DNA from: Prorocentrum cordatum
Lineage: Eukaryota; Sar; Dinophyceae; Prorocentrales; Prorocentraceae
Reading direction: 5' to 3'
Assembly: GCA_963575745.1 (NCBI GenBank)
Contig: CAUYUJ010000186.1
Span: forward strand, 16,001-80,000
Length of the DNA: 64,000 nucleotides
Position 1 is the first letter of the stretch. Every line of letters begins with the position of its first letter. Shown here piece after piece: positions 22,169 through 32,096 of the stretch. Both the position numbers and the translations under genes were made by a program. Under the pieces are notes generated by a model. It was given only the letters and a program-made list of their open reading frames with translations, was not told the DNA's origin and made no database searches.

Positions 22169-23590
22169 TGGTTCTGCAACACCATTTCTTCTGAGCGAAG
22201 AAGACACTTTAAAACGTACGCTCGCGCTCTGTTTTTTTATAGTTAAAAATCTTTAAAAAGAAAAACATGCCCATTGACTTCGGCCAAACGGGACTCCCGC
22301 GCCGCATGTCGAATCATTCGAGTACCCCTGCGCGCGTGCTGGGGTGGGGTGGGGGCGCGGTCCATGTCACATTACATAACACCATGCGGGCCACTCTCGC
22401 GCGTCGGCCGCGCGCGCATATCGAACTCCCTCGAAAACTTTCACTGGCTCGAGGACGCCGTCGTCGTCGGCGTGACCAACATCAGCGCCGTCACTGGCCT
22501 TGCCGTCGTCGTTGCCATCATCGTCGCCGGCATCGCTACCATCATCGTGTCTACCATTGTCGACGTGGCCATGATACCGCGCCCGCCCAAGTCGCCGACT
22601 CTCTTTGAAGTGCCCGCTGGGTAGTGCCCAGCGGTCAGCGCCACCGCGGCCGCACCGATCGCGCCAAACTAGCTGGCCGATGCGCGCGCGAGCATGCGGG
22701 GGCTAGCGTGGCCGCAGCGATGCACCAACCAACACCTAGCACTCATCGCAATCGCCGCCGCCTGGGTTTTGCAAGCCAAGTTGCGGGTGGGTGGGTGGGA
22801 TGGTTGCGCGACGAGTGCAGTTCACAACTCACTACGAACAGAAAGTAATTGCACCACGTGTATTGCATCACATAGGTTGCGCAACATATATTCCTCCACA
22901 CAGATAGCGCCACATATGATACTAGAAACAAACTGTTTGTGGTTCGCGCTGGCTGACACATTCTGATGGAGTAGAGAAGCCTGACTACATAACTTGATAC
23001 GACTCGGCCTTGACGGCTGTGTGATTCAATCGGTCGATCGTCGATCTTCGACCTGGCAAACTTGACTACCACTCCTACTCCTATTCATCGTGCTCGCCCG
23101 CATGGCAGGTTCCGCTGAAGCGGGGGGGGGGAACAGCAGAGGCTGGACGCCCGCGACTAGCTCCCGAAACCTTTTCCTCCTGCTCCCCACGCCTTCCTCC
23201 TCCTTCTCTTGGGCATGCCGCGGCAGCGGGCGCTCGAGGCGTCAACCTTCCTCCTCCTCCCGCTCCTCTTCACACTCTCCGACCTCATCTCCCCAATTCC
23301 CCCTCTCACCGTCCCGGTCCCCAACAACGCGTTCATGCAGGATGCGACTTGCCGCGTCTTCCTGACGGTGCTGGTTCCGGCGCTGGTGCTGAGCCGATGC
23401 TGCGTCTGCTGCTGCAACGCCTGATGCTGCTAGACTCTGCTAGACCTGCCCATCCAATATCTTACCGTCCCTCCAACTGCTCTGATGGCAATCGACTCAA
23501 CGCCCACCTCAGCCAATCACGAGCTTGAACTGTCTTGTGCTTCGCGCTTGTCAGCCCTGCAAAGGGCAACGAGAAAAGAGCAACAGCATC
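22169..23590. other. No gene recognised
   Basis: This stretch is mixed sequence with a short CGTCGT/CATCAT-like region around 22455-22560. Open frames exist but are composition-driven, and none shows a recognisable domain. Confidence 0.4.
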
Positions 23591-23596
23591 TATCTA

Positions 23597-23618
23597 ATAT
23601 ATATATATATATGTACTA

Positions 23619-23647
<29 letters not shown>
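23597..23647. repeat. (AT)n microsatellite
   Basis: Two AT runs are separated by gtactaatac. Confidence 0.95.
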
Positions 23648-23650
<3 letters not shown>

Positions 23651-23804
23651 AAGGGGGGCTGAGGATGCCTCGGAGGAGGAGCAGGCAACGGACATACTCT
23701 CGATCACTGCTACGAACCACACGGCCCAACTCGCTTCAATCTCAAGTGAATTCGGCTTGCACGGCATACACGCAGAGACCAAAAACGAGTTCGGCGCACA
23801 TGCG

Positions 23805-24014
23805 TCGCCGCGCTGTTTGTTCTCGACGCGCCCAAATCGACGACGCCGACACCACGGAAAGCCCACGGCAAATCTTGCGTCTCGCGCCCTGCGTAGATAA
23901 ACGAAGCCGGCACCGCGGCAAATCCACGGCGAACCCACCGCGTCCGAGGCGGCGCTTGCCCTGGTGGCCGAGGCGCCCTCCCCACGACTGAGGTCGCGCG
24001 TCGGAGCAAACGGC
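23805..24014 (+). repeat. ~200-bp dispersed GC-rich repeat, copy 1
   Basis: It aligns with 56794-57000 in the same orientation at roughly 75-80 percent by eye. Shared words include cgccgcgc-gtttgt, acgacgccga, cccacggcaa, ggcaccgcggcaa, ccgaggcggcg and ctggtggccga. The two loci are about 33 kb apart. No protein domain is recognised in either, although one minus-strand frame shares a GFAV/EFAV-x-LPRCR-x-RL pattern. Confidence 0.65.
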
Positions 24015-24127
24015 GACAGGTGATGCGGAGCCACGCCACCTCAGAGAATGCGAGCATCGGGGGAGGGAGGAGGGCTCATTGTGGAGACAACGGCGGCTCT
24101 CCCGCTGGGGACAGGTCCGCTCACAAT

Positions 24128-24516
24128 CAATCCCCTGGCCCTTCTCGGGGCCCATCCTGCCGCACTTCTCGAGGCGCATCCAGCCGTGGCGACGAGACGC
24201 CCCCAGGAGGCCCCCCACGGACAACGCCAGTTAATCCCCTGACCCCTCTCGGGGCCCTGGGCTGACCCAAACATCCGACGTCATGATTTGTTCATAACGT
24301 CGACCCCAAACAAATTCGATCCTTTCCCCAGGACCAGTTTCGCGTCCTGCGTCGTTTTCTGACGGTCCCGAGGCCCGGTGCGGGCCTCCAGGGGGGCGAA
24401 AACACTGCAAAACAACCCGTCGTAATTTTCTCATGATTCGATGGGGGTCTGGGGATCCAGCCGTGGTGACGAGACGCCCCCAGGAGGCCCCCAGAGAGCA
24501 CGGAGACAATGCGCCA
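24128..24516 (+). repeat. Short local duplications
   Basis: The words caatcccctggcccttctcg (about 24128) and taatcccctgacccctctcg (about 24233) are related. The word gacgagacgcccccaggagg occurs twice, near 24190 and 24469. Confidence 0.6.
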
Positions 24517-24625
24517 CGGAGGAGGAGGAGGCGGAGGAGGAGGAGGAGGAGGCGGAGGAGGAGGAGGAGGATAAGAAGGGAAGGGGGAGGAAGACGAGGA
24601 GGAGGCGGAGGAAGAGGAGGACCAG
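24517..24625. repeat. (GGA)n microsatellite
   Basis: GGA/GGC triplets run almost without interruption, giving spurious Glu or Arg frames on the plus strand and Ser or Leu frames on the minus strand. Confidence 0.95.
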
Positions 24626-24649
24626 AGTAATCCCAAGACTCCTCAATTA

Positions 24650-25140
24650 CATTAAAATGAACCCTCCCTCCAAGTTCCTTCTTCATGAGCCCCTAGAGGG
24701 ATTCGTTTTCACTGGGGGAAATACCCCGTTGGAAGACGCCCGTTCGAACATCTTCAACTGTGCCAGAACACGCTCCCTGGGACTTCAACGCCGCGAATCA
24801 CTGTTACTGTTGTGTCTAGACGATCCCGAATCGTGCCAAAACACACCTCCTGGGACCCCAGCGCCGCGAACCAAAATAACTGTTGCACCCTAACCGTCCG
24901 ACATTGTGCTAATACCTAATTTCTGTGACGCTGGCCATGGGAATCCTTACACTCTTGCGCATGCTTCATGGAATGTGCGCGGCGCTGAACCGAGAACCAC
25001 GCTTTGAAAATCAACCATCCTCCATCATTGAAGCTCGTGCAAGCTTCTAAGACGAGTATGCGCGGCGCTAAGGCGAGAATCGCATTCTGAAAACGACTCG
25101 CACTCCATCTGTGAAATTCTTAATGTCCCCCCACCCAAGA
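24650..25140. repeat. Low-copy tandem duplications, no gene
   Basis: Two ~80-bp related units (ctgggacttcaacgccgcga near 24778 and ctgggaccccagcgccgcga near 24853) are followed by two ~100-bp units around gcgcggcgct (near 24976 and 25058). Confidence 0.5.
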
Positions 25141-25179
25141 GGCTGAGGTCGTTAGAATTTGAAAACAAACCTCCCGACC

Positions 25180-25425
25180 CGTCCACCCTGCATGCCGCGG
25201 CCGCCCGACCCCCAGGCTCCCGAGTATCCCGGAGAGTCCCCCCTCGCGCCCCTCTGCATACCGCGGCCGCAGGACACCCAGGCTCCCGAGAATCCCCGAG
25301 AGTCCCGCCCCGCGCCCCTCTGCATACCGCGGCCGCCAGATCCCCAGGGTCCCGAGTGTCCCCCAGAATCCCGCCTCGTGCCCCGCTGCATACCGCGGCC
25401 GCCAGATCCCCAGGTCCCCCGAGTA
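25180..25425. repeat. 66-bp minisatellite (4 copies)
   Basis: The word tgcataccgcggccg recurs at 25255, 25321 and 25387, with a variant near 25189, so the period is exactly 66 bp. A plus-strand frame repeats 22 residues containing CIPRPPDPQAPE. Only four copies are present and no start, stop or neighbouring domain supports a gene. Confidence 0.85.
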
Positions 25426-25439
25426 ACTGTCCCGTTCCG

Positions 25440-25985
25440 CGCCGACAAATCATAACATGACAGAGCGGTGGTATAACATAGCAGAACATAGTAAAGTACA
25501 TCACGATAGGCCATGACAGAGCAGCGCATAACACACCACCACCTAACATAACATATCTAACCATAACATACCAAACCATGCCATAACTTATCGTAACATA
25601 ACAGACCATGGTAGAGCGGTGAATTTCATAGCACATCATCACAGCACAGAGCATTCCATACCATTGAACAGCAAGCATACCGCAAGACAACATCGCAGAA
25701 CTGAGCATACCAAAACATAACATGCCGCAGCCTCATATATAACATGGCGTATCATGGCATAACATAACACAACATAACCACGCATGGTATTACATTTCGG
25801 GTCACACGTAACATGGCATAACATATAATACCGTAGCAACACATGACATGACATGTCATAACAACACATGCCATGACAGTCCACACCTTACCATTACGCA
25901 TCACCACAACACATATACGATGACAGAAAGCATCGCAACACAGACGACATAACATAGCATGACAAAGCGTGACGTAACCTTATAC
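25440..25985. repeat. Cryptic CATAACATA tract A
   Basis: The plus strand is built from irregular words of the type cataacata, catacca and catgaca with no fixed period. Similar tracts occur at 27085-27397, 34813-35032, 35166-35296 and 41498-41764, mostly next to retroelement insertions. Confidence 0.8.
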
Positions 25986-26205
25986 ACCAAACCAGAATCC
26001 GCCGGCCCCCTTGTGGGGCCACCAAGCGGTAGGCCGAGGATTCGCAGTTTCCTGTACCAGTTGCAGCTTCCAGTTTCCACTGTTACAATTCTGCTTCTTG
26101 CTGCTTACTGTTCCTTATTGCCTTCTTGCTGCTTACTGTTCCTTGTCGCGCGAGGGGGGGAGGCCCAAAACATGCATTTTTGTCTGAATTGCTGGGGTGG
26201 GTAAA

Positions 26206-26975
26206 AATTTACACCCCTCACGCAGATCGGCGGGGGCAGGGTGCAAAAACACATGTGATTTGCCACATTTCTGAGATTCGGTGGCACCCCTCACGCAGAT
26301 CGGCAGGGCCAGGGTCCAAAAACACATGGGATTTGCAACATTTCTGGCATTCGGTGGCACCCCTCACGCAGATCGGCGGGGTCAGGGTCCAAAAACACAT
26401 GTGATTTGCCACATTTCTGAGATTCGGTGGCACCCCTCATGCAGATCGGCGGGGTCAGAATCTTAGAACAAATGGGATTGCCACATTTCTGAGATTCGGT
26501 GGCACCCCTCACGCAGATTGGCGGGGTCAGGGTCCAAGAACACACGGGATTTGCCACATTTCTGACATTCGGTGGCACCCCTCACGCAGATCGGCGGGGT
26601 CAGGGTGCAAAAACATATTGCTTTGCTACATTTCTGAAATTCGGTGGCACCCCTTACGCAGATTGGCGGGGTCAGGGTCCAAAAACAAATGGGATTGCCG
26701 TATTTCTGAAATTCGGTGGCACCCCTCACGCAGATCGGCGGGGTCAGGGTCCAAAAACACATGATATTTGCTACATTTCTGAGATTCGGTGGCACCCCTC
26801 ACGCAGATCGGCAGGATCAGGGTGCAAAAACACATGAGAGTTGCCACATTCCTGAAATTCGGCGGCACCTCTCACGCAGATCCGTAGGGTCAGGGTCCAA
26901 AAACACAAGGGATTGGCCACATTTCTGCAATTCGGCGGCACCCCTCACGCAGATCCGCAGGGTCAGGGTCGAAAA
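26206..26975. repeat. 72/73-bp minisatellite (about 11 copies)
   Basis: The word gtggcac recurs at 26281, 26354, 26427, 26499, 26572, 26644, 26716 and 26789, and as gcggcac at 26862 and 26935, so the period is 72-73 bp. Each unit is close to cacccctcacgcagatcggc, then agggtccaaaaacacatg and gccacatttctgagattcgg. Copies are well conserved, suggesting recent amplification. It splits two CATAACATA tracts. Confidence 0.95.
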
Positions 26976-27084
26976 ACAAACAGGTCCGGACACTGCTTCA
27001 CGGCGGCGCCCAGACCTCATGACTTCGCTCTTCCATGGCCCATTCTCCGAGAGAGGGGCTGGAGGCAGGGGGCGAAGCCCTTAC

Positions 27085-27397
27085 GGATATAACAAAGCAT
27101 AACACCATAAACTATGGCACAACTGATCAGGCGGAGAAGATCATCACACCACACCTCAAACCATAGCAGAACAGAGCAGACCATGCCAGACGATGACGTT
27201 ACATAGCATTCCACAACATACCATGGCAGAACAGACCACACCGTAGCACAGCATTCAAACACATACCAGTACGTAACATGACAACCCATACCATGACAGA
27301 GCGCGGCATAACACATGACAGCGTCGCATAACATGATACTGCATACCACCAACACGTAATAACGCATACCATCTCGTAACATGTCACAACAGGACAT
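27085..27397. repeat. Cryptic CATAACATA tract B
   Basis: This has the same word composition as 25440-25985. Element 2 (27398-34812) is inserted directly at its right end and the same type of sequence resumes after the element. Confidence 0.8.
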
Positions 27398-27402
27398 CAC
27401 AG
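27398..27402 (+). repeat. Element 2 target-site duplication, left
   Basis: CACAG, identical to 34808-34812. Confidence 0.9.
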
Positions 27403-27527
27403 TAATCAAGTTAGCTTGCTTTTTCACTGAACCAAACGGCTATGGATACATCCCTACCTTACCTGCATCTTCCTACCTTCCCATGCTAATGATACGCTGC
27501 TGCATGAACACATGAGCACTCTGATCA
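27403..27527 (-). repeat. Element 2 3' LTR
   Basis: 125 bp, identical to 34683-34807 except gatacgctgc versus gatacactgc. The plus strand begins taatcaagtt and ends cactctgatca. It is far shorter than typical copia LTRs. Confidence 0.95.
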
Positions 27528-27537
27528 CCCCGCCTCG
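27528..27537 (-). promoter_or_regulatory. Element 2 polypurine tract
   Basis: The minus strand reads CGAGGCGGGG immediately before the 3' LTR, the expected place for second-strand priming. Confidence 0.65.
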
Positions 27538-27792
27538 GGTCCAGGCAACAAATTGATGCCAGATCAGAAAATCTTATATAAACTGGTAGCGGAGCGGTGG
27601 CCACGGACCTACGCCAGAAAGCCCGGTTCAGGCCAGAAGTCCCTTCTGAGTCACGGCCCTGCTCGAGTCGAAGACCAAGCCGGCTGTCGTAAGCAAAGGG
27701 TCCCTCATGCCGACGGCCATCGCCTTCGTCAGAGGGTCGGCCATCTGCTCGGTAGTCCGAACCTTCACGATCCGAATGTCGCCGCTCGCCAC
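27538..27792 (-). pseudogene. RNase H C-terminus of element 2 after an in-frame TGA
   Basis: Reading on in the pol frame past the TGA at 27793-27795 gives VASGDIRIVKVRTTEQMADP and then LTKAMAVG, the standard copia RNase H ending (KV-T-x-Q-x-ADxLTK). The stop codon therefore truncates the enzyme by at least 35 residues. The rest to the 3' LTR is untranslated. Confidence 0.75.
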
Positions 27793-30700
27793 TCAATCTT
27801 GTAGCCACAGATAACGTGTATTGACATGTCTCTGCTTGCCCAACCCTCGGCGGGTTGCGAATCCCTTCGCTGCCGCGCAGTCCGTCTTCACGTTCAAACG
27901 GATTGCAGAAGACAGCCCCCAGTCCGCCATCAGGGATTTAATGCCCAAGGCATGGGCACTGCCTTTCACTGCCGCGTAGTACTCGCTCTCGCCGACGTTC
28001 AACGCGATCGTGCTCTGCACTGTCGAACTGCTCTTGAGCAAGTGCTTCCCGAAGAAGATTGCCATCCCGCTGGTGCTCTTCCTGGTGATGATGTCCCCGG
28101 CGTGGTCTGCATCAACCCAGGCGTCTAACGAGTTTGGCATCGCCTGCTTCGGAAACTTCAGGATAGCTCTCGGCCGTCCAAGCACATAACGCCCAAGACG
28201 CTTCAGCTCCTGGAAATTGAACTCATTGGGGCTCTTCATGCTCTGTGCAAGACATTTCACTGCCTCCTGGATGTCCAAACGGTCTTGTCCAAGATAGCTT
28301 GCCCGCATAACACAGGAACGATACAGCGTCGCCTCAGAACTCGAAAGTACTCTGCTGTCTGCACCCTTCCATACGTCTGACTCAGAATGTTTCACACGTG
28401 GCGTATCTACAGATTTGGCCTTTTCTAACCCCAAGTCTCGTGCAAGAAGCTCTGCGTGCCTACGGTCTCCTTCGATCTCAATACCGTCCTCCGTGATACG
28501 AACAATCCGGTTCAAGATGCACGCCTCCTGGGAGTCACCTGCCTCCGTGCCAAGCGTTGCCACGTGCTTGCAAGTGCACTTAGAATTTAACAGCGTGTCC
28601 ATTTCCGTAATTGAACGTTGATCACCCAAGAGAACAAAATCATCTCCGTGGACGAAAAGCCTCGATCCATCAAATGGGTTGTAGAATATAGATGGGTTCG
28701 TCTTCCCCGGAACGTAACCCTTCTTAGCCAAAAGGTCGGTGTAGTTCTTCTGCCACAGGTGGCTTGCGTCCTGAGTTCCGTACATGGTCCTCTGAAGCAG
28801 CCCAACATGAGTGTGTCTGTCGGGATCTCCCTCTGGCAACTTGACAAACAGCCTCCGCTCGCACTTCGACATGAAGTGTGCCCGCGAGATGTCCCAGAAC
28901 GCTAGCTTGAGCTCGGCGCCCCTGGAACTCCGCTGTTGCGTCGCCTGGATACTGCAGAGAAGCTTCAAAGCCTCCAACCACGGCATGGCGGAGAACAACT
29001 TCTCCGGACTCAGCTGCTCGAACTTCGCCTTCTTGCCCTTCGTGGCCTCCATCACGACCAATCGAGAACGCACGACAGGTTTATTAGCGTCGCCCTTGTT
29101 GGTGTCAATCCAGAGCAGCGGAATCGCAGTAGCGCCCTCGCTCTCCATGACCTCCCGCGGGACCTTGGTGTACACGCCCTCCTTGGCAACCCAGTCCCGC
29201 TCCAACTGCCTAGCGTCCTCCACCAACTTCGTCGGTAGAATCCCGCCGTTGACGTCGTCGTAATACGTTTTCCACTGTTCGTCGCTGTACACCTCCGGCT
29301 CCTCAGCTATGGGCCCAGCCGTGCAAATGTCCATACTCGACAACTCCATCCGGTGAACAAGCTGATCACGAACCACACGTAAAATCGCATACATCAGCCT
29401 CGGCGGATATATCTGCGTAGACCTCACCTTCTGAAAACCAACTGGACGTACATGCCGATACCAACCACTCTTGCCCTGCAGGCTCACACGCTCGTCCTGC
29501 AGCATAGCGGCCAACTCTCGCGAGTTCGTTAACCACGACGTTTCTCTGCGCACGTATCCAGATCTTCCGCTCTGGATGGTGCCTGCCAGCCGCCATTTGC
29601 ACATGGGACCGGCCACCTTGTACACTCCCGGCATGTTCTCCAGCTCCGCCATGATGTCCTCGTCCCTGGAGGTGGTAATCCCAGGAACCTCATGCAAAAA
29701 CAACTTGCCCATCTTGATCTGCTTCCGGTACGCGTCGACACTCGCTCTCAAGTGCCTCCGGCCGTCCTGCATCTCTAAGCTCACGGTGTTTGGGTCCAAG
29801 TTTACTCTCGATGGCGACCGAAGCCTCGAAAACACAGTACTCGATGGACACCCGATCAACACCTCAGGCTTGTACTTGTCCTGGAGCTTATCTAACATGT
29901 CTATGTCCTCATCCCGTGAAAGGTCCCAGAACTGCCCGTCAGGTCGCTGAAGTTGTAAATCAATGGCGAACCCTGCACGAAGTCCAAGACGACGATTGCC
30001 TCGGGAAAGGACCTCACTGACGTCCATTGCGGACATCTCGACTGCTATCCGGGATACCCCCCGGATGCCCTCAGAGTCGCCCTCGAACTCCGAGCCGGTG
30101 TAAAACTCCGTCACGTGCTTAACCGTCTCTGCGAAGTACTTGTCCTTGTACGCAGAGAACGCACCCACGTCTGCATTGTGCGCCTGGCCCACCGCCGGCG
30201 CCGATTTTTCTGAGATGCCACTCGTCCCAGCCATGGCTCCTGAGCTCGAGCCCGCGGCGGGTGCCGCCGTCGATGCACTCGAACCGCCTGCCTGCACGTC
30301 CGGCCTGGGCACCGCCGGGTCGATGTCCTCCAGGGGCACTCCGGCCGGTCTCTTCCGAGGTCCCGGGGATGCCGGCCTCGCTTTCGAGCTCGCTGGTCCT
30401 GCGCTCGATGGCTGTCCTGCTCGCTTAGGCTGCCGATGTCGCACTTCATGTTGCGCTCGGGCTTCACTACCTGCATGTGGTCCCCCTTCTAATTGTAGAT
30501 GGGGCTGTGGGGGAGGTACCCTGGTCTCTGTCCTAACCTCCGGCGCATCCTCCAACATCTCTCCTCCTATGCCCTCCTCCACAGTCATGTCCACCTCCTC
30601 CTGCTCCTCCTCCGGCTTCTCGCGCACGGCGTCCTCCACCTCAGGCTCCTGCTTGGCATCTGGCGCTGCCGTCGAAGCCTTCTTCCGTCTTCTCGCCGCC

Positions 30701-31818
30701 GCTAGCCGGAGACGACCGTCAGGGTCCTTCTCCATCGCCTCCACGATCCGTGAACGACACGTCGGTGCATGGCCCTGCCTGGTCGAACCTCCGAAGAATA
30801 TCTCCGTGCAGGCCGGGCACTCCGGCGTCAGGCCGTACTTCTCCGTCATCTTGGCTGTGATGTACACGTCCCTCTTGAGCCCTTCCTGGGCCCCAGCGGC
30901 GCCTGGAAGAGGTAGAATAGGAAGTCCGACAGCCTCACGTCCTTCTAGAACCTGTGGTGCACGCCCCGCGCGATGTGCTACATCCCATGGCAGACCCCGA
31001 ACTTTATCAAGAAGAGCTAGATCAAAACGTTCACCGTGGGGTCGCTGCCGGAACGACTTCGCGTAGCGAACTCCGTCCTCCGCCAAGATAATAAGGCTGC
31101 CTGACCGTGCAGAATGGCCGACGTACACACCCGGAATCATGATGTTCTCGTAGTCGCGCTTGCCAGCCCTAATCGCCGCCAGCCTCGCCATAATGCACTC
31201 TCCGAACAATAATGCCGGTTTCTTCCACCGCCTGCCAGTTGACCGCTGCACCGGCGTACGTCCGTCCTCACCGACTTTGTACCGATTGGACGTCTGAGCC
31301 ACGTGCCGCGCAAGCCACGCTAGGAGCACGTGGTCCTCAGCGAGCTTCCTTCCATACCGGTCTTCGGTGGACGTCTTGAGGGCACGGATGCCCTTCTTAG
31401 CCTCGCGGACACCACTCTCAGCCGCACCATTGGCCTGGTGATCGCTCACAGGCGACTCCCGTGGCACAACTTCGATCTGCATGTCCTTCACAGCCTCCCT
31501 GCGCAGTTTCAACAACGCAGGCTCGTTGTCGCTCTTCAAGATGATCCTGCGGTACCCTAGCTCCACCAAGAAATTCGTGAAGTACTTCGCCGCATACGTG
31601 CTCGTCTTGCCGTCCAAGACAGTCGCGCCGATCATGCTGGTGACCCGGTCCTTGATGAAAACGTGCGTCGCAGCCTTCTCTCTTCCTCGCCCATGTAGAA
31701 GTAATCCGTGACGATCTCCGGAATCGCCTCCGTGCTCTCCGGGTCGTCCTCCACCACCTCGCGATGAGGTTGCCCGTAAGCCCTTGCAGCCACACAGTGC
31801 CTGCACCACGTCCGGCAT
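27793..31818 (-). pseudogene. Element 2 integrase-RT-RNase H polyprotein
   Basis: This is a 1341-codon open frame. Integrase residues IILKSDNEPALL (second Asp, near residue 97) and SDHQANGAAESGVREAKKG (Glu, near 133) are intact. The first Asp strand (EIVTDYFYMGE) is in a different frame just upstream, so the start codon shown is artificial. An acidic linker follows. RT begins around residue 860 and has LLQRTMYGTQDASHLWQ and the catalytic strand RLFVHGDDFVLLG, with HGDD replacing the usual YVDD (near residue 1054). RNase H has WVDADHAGDIITRKSTSG, ALNVGESEYYA and VKTDCAAAKGF. It ends at TGA just before the conserved ADPLTK motif. The enzyme order is typical Ty1/copia. Confidence 0.9.
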
Positions 31819-32096
31819 TGAACGTGCCCTTGAAGTTCATGTTCCTCCACCTCCTCCCGTGACGGCTGCACGGGAATCTTCCGAGTCTTCGGACGCTGCG
31901 CTTCCTCCGATGCGTCCAGCTCCTGCCCTTGCGGCTCACGATCCCCGGCGGCGGGCTCGCCGAGGGCCGCTCTTGGGCTTACAGCCTGCCGGCCTGCCTC
32001 CGGCCCCCCGCCGGAGCCGAAGAATTGGCCGCCGCAGCCTCCATGGGAGCCAACTCCCGCTTTGACCTCGAAGCGTCGTCGTCCGGCTTCGCCCAT
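31632..32096 (-). pseudogene. Element 2 protease-integrase linker and zinc-binding region
   Basis: This frame bridges gag-protease and pol. It contains PKTRKIPVQPSREEVEEHEL, the Cys/His segment HVQCRTWCRHCVAARAYG expected of the integrase zinc-binding domain, and the first core strand EIVTDYFYMGEEE. It is offset by one base from gag-protease (switch at the G6/C6 run 32004-32009) and by one base from the downstream pol frame (switch near 31690). Both offsets go the same way, so two single-base losses would explain the pattern. I see no clear slippery-site and pseudoknot arrangement. Confidence 0.75.

Noticed and set aside
22267-22624. Plus-strand ORFs with a hydrophobic Val/Ile-rich segment
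   Set aside because: Arise from a GTCGTC/ATCATC-like stretch; no other gene signal.
25159-25455. Plus-strand Pro-rich gene
   Set aside because: It is four copies of a 66-bp minisatellite with no supporting context.
31690-32010. Programmed -1 frameshifting in element 2
   Set aside because: Two same-direction shifts are seen, but no recognised slippery heptamer with a downstream structure; single-base indels are simpler.
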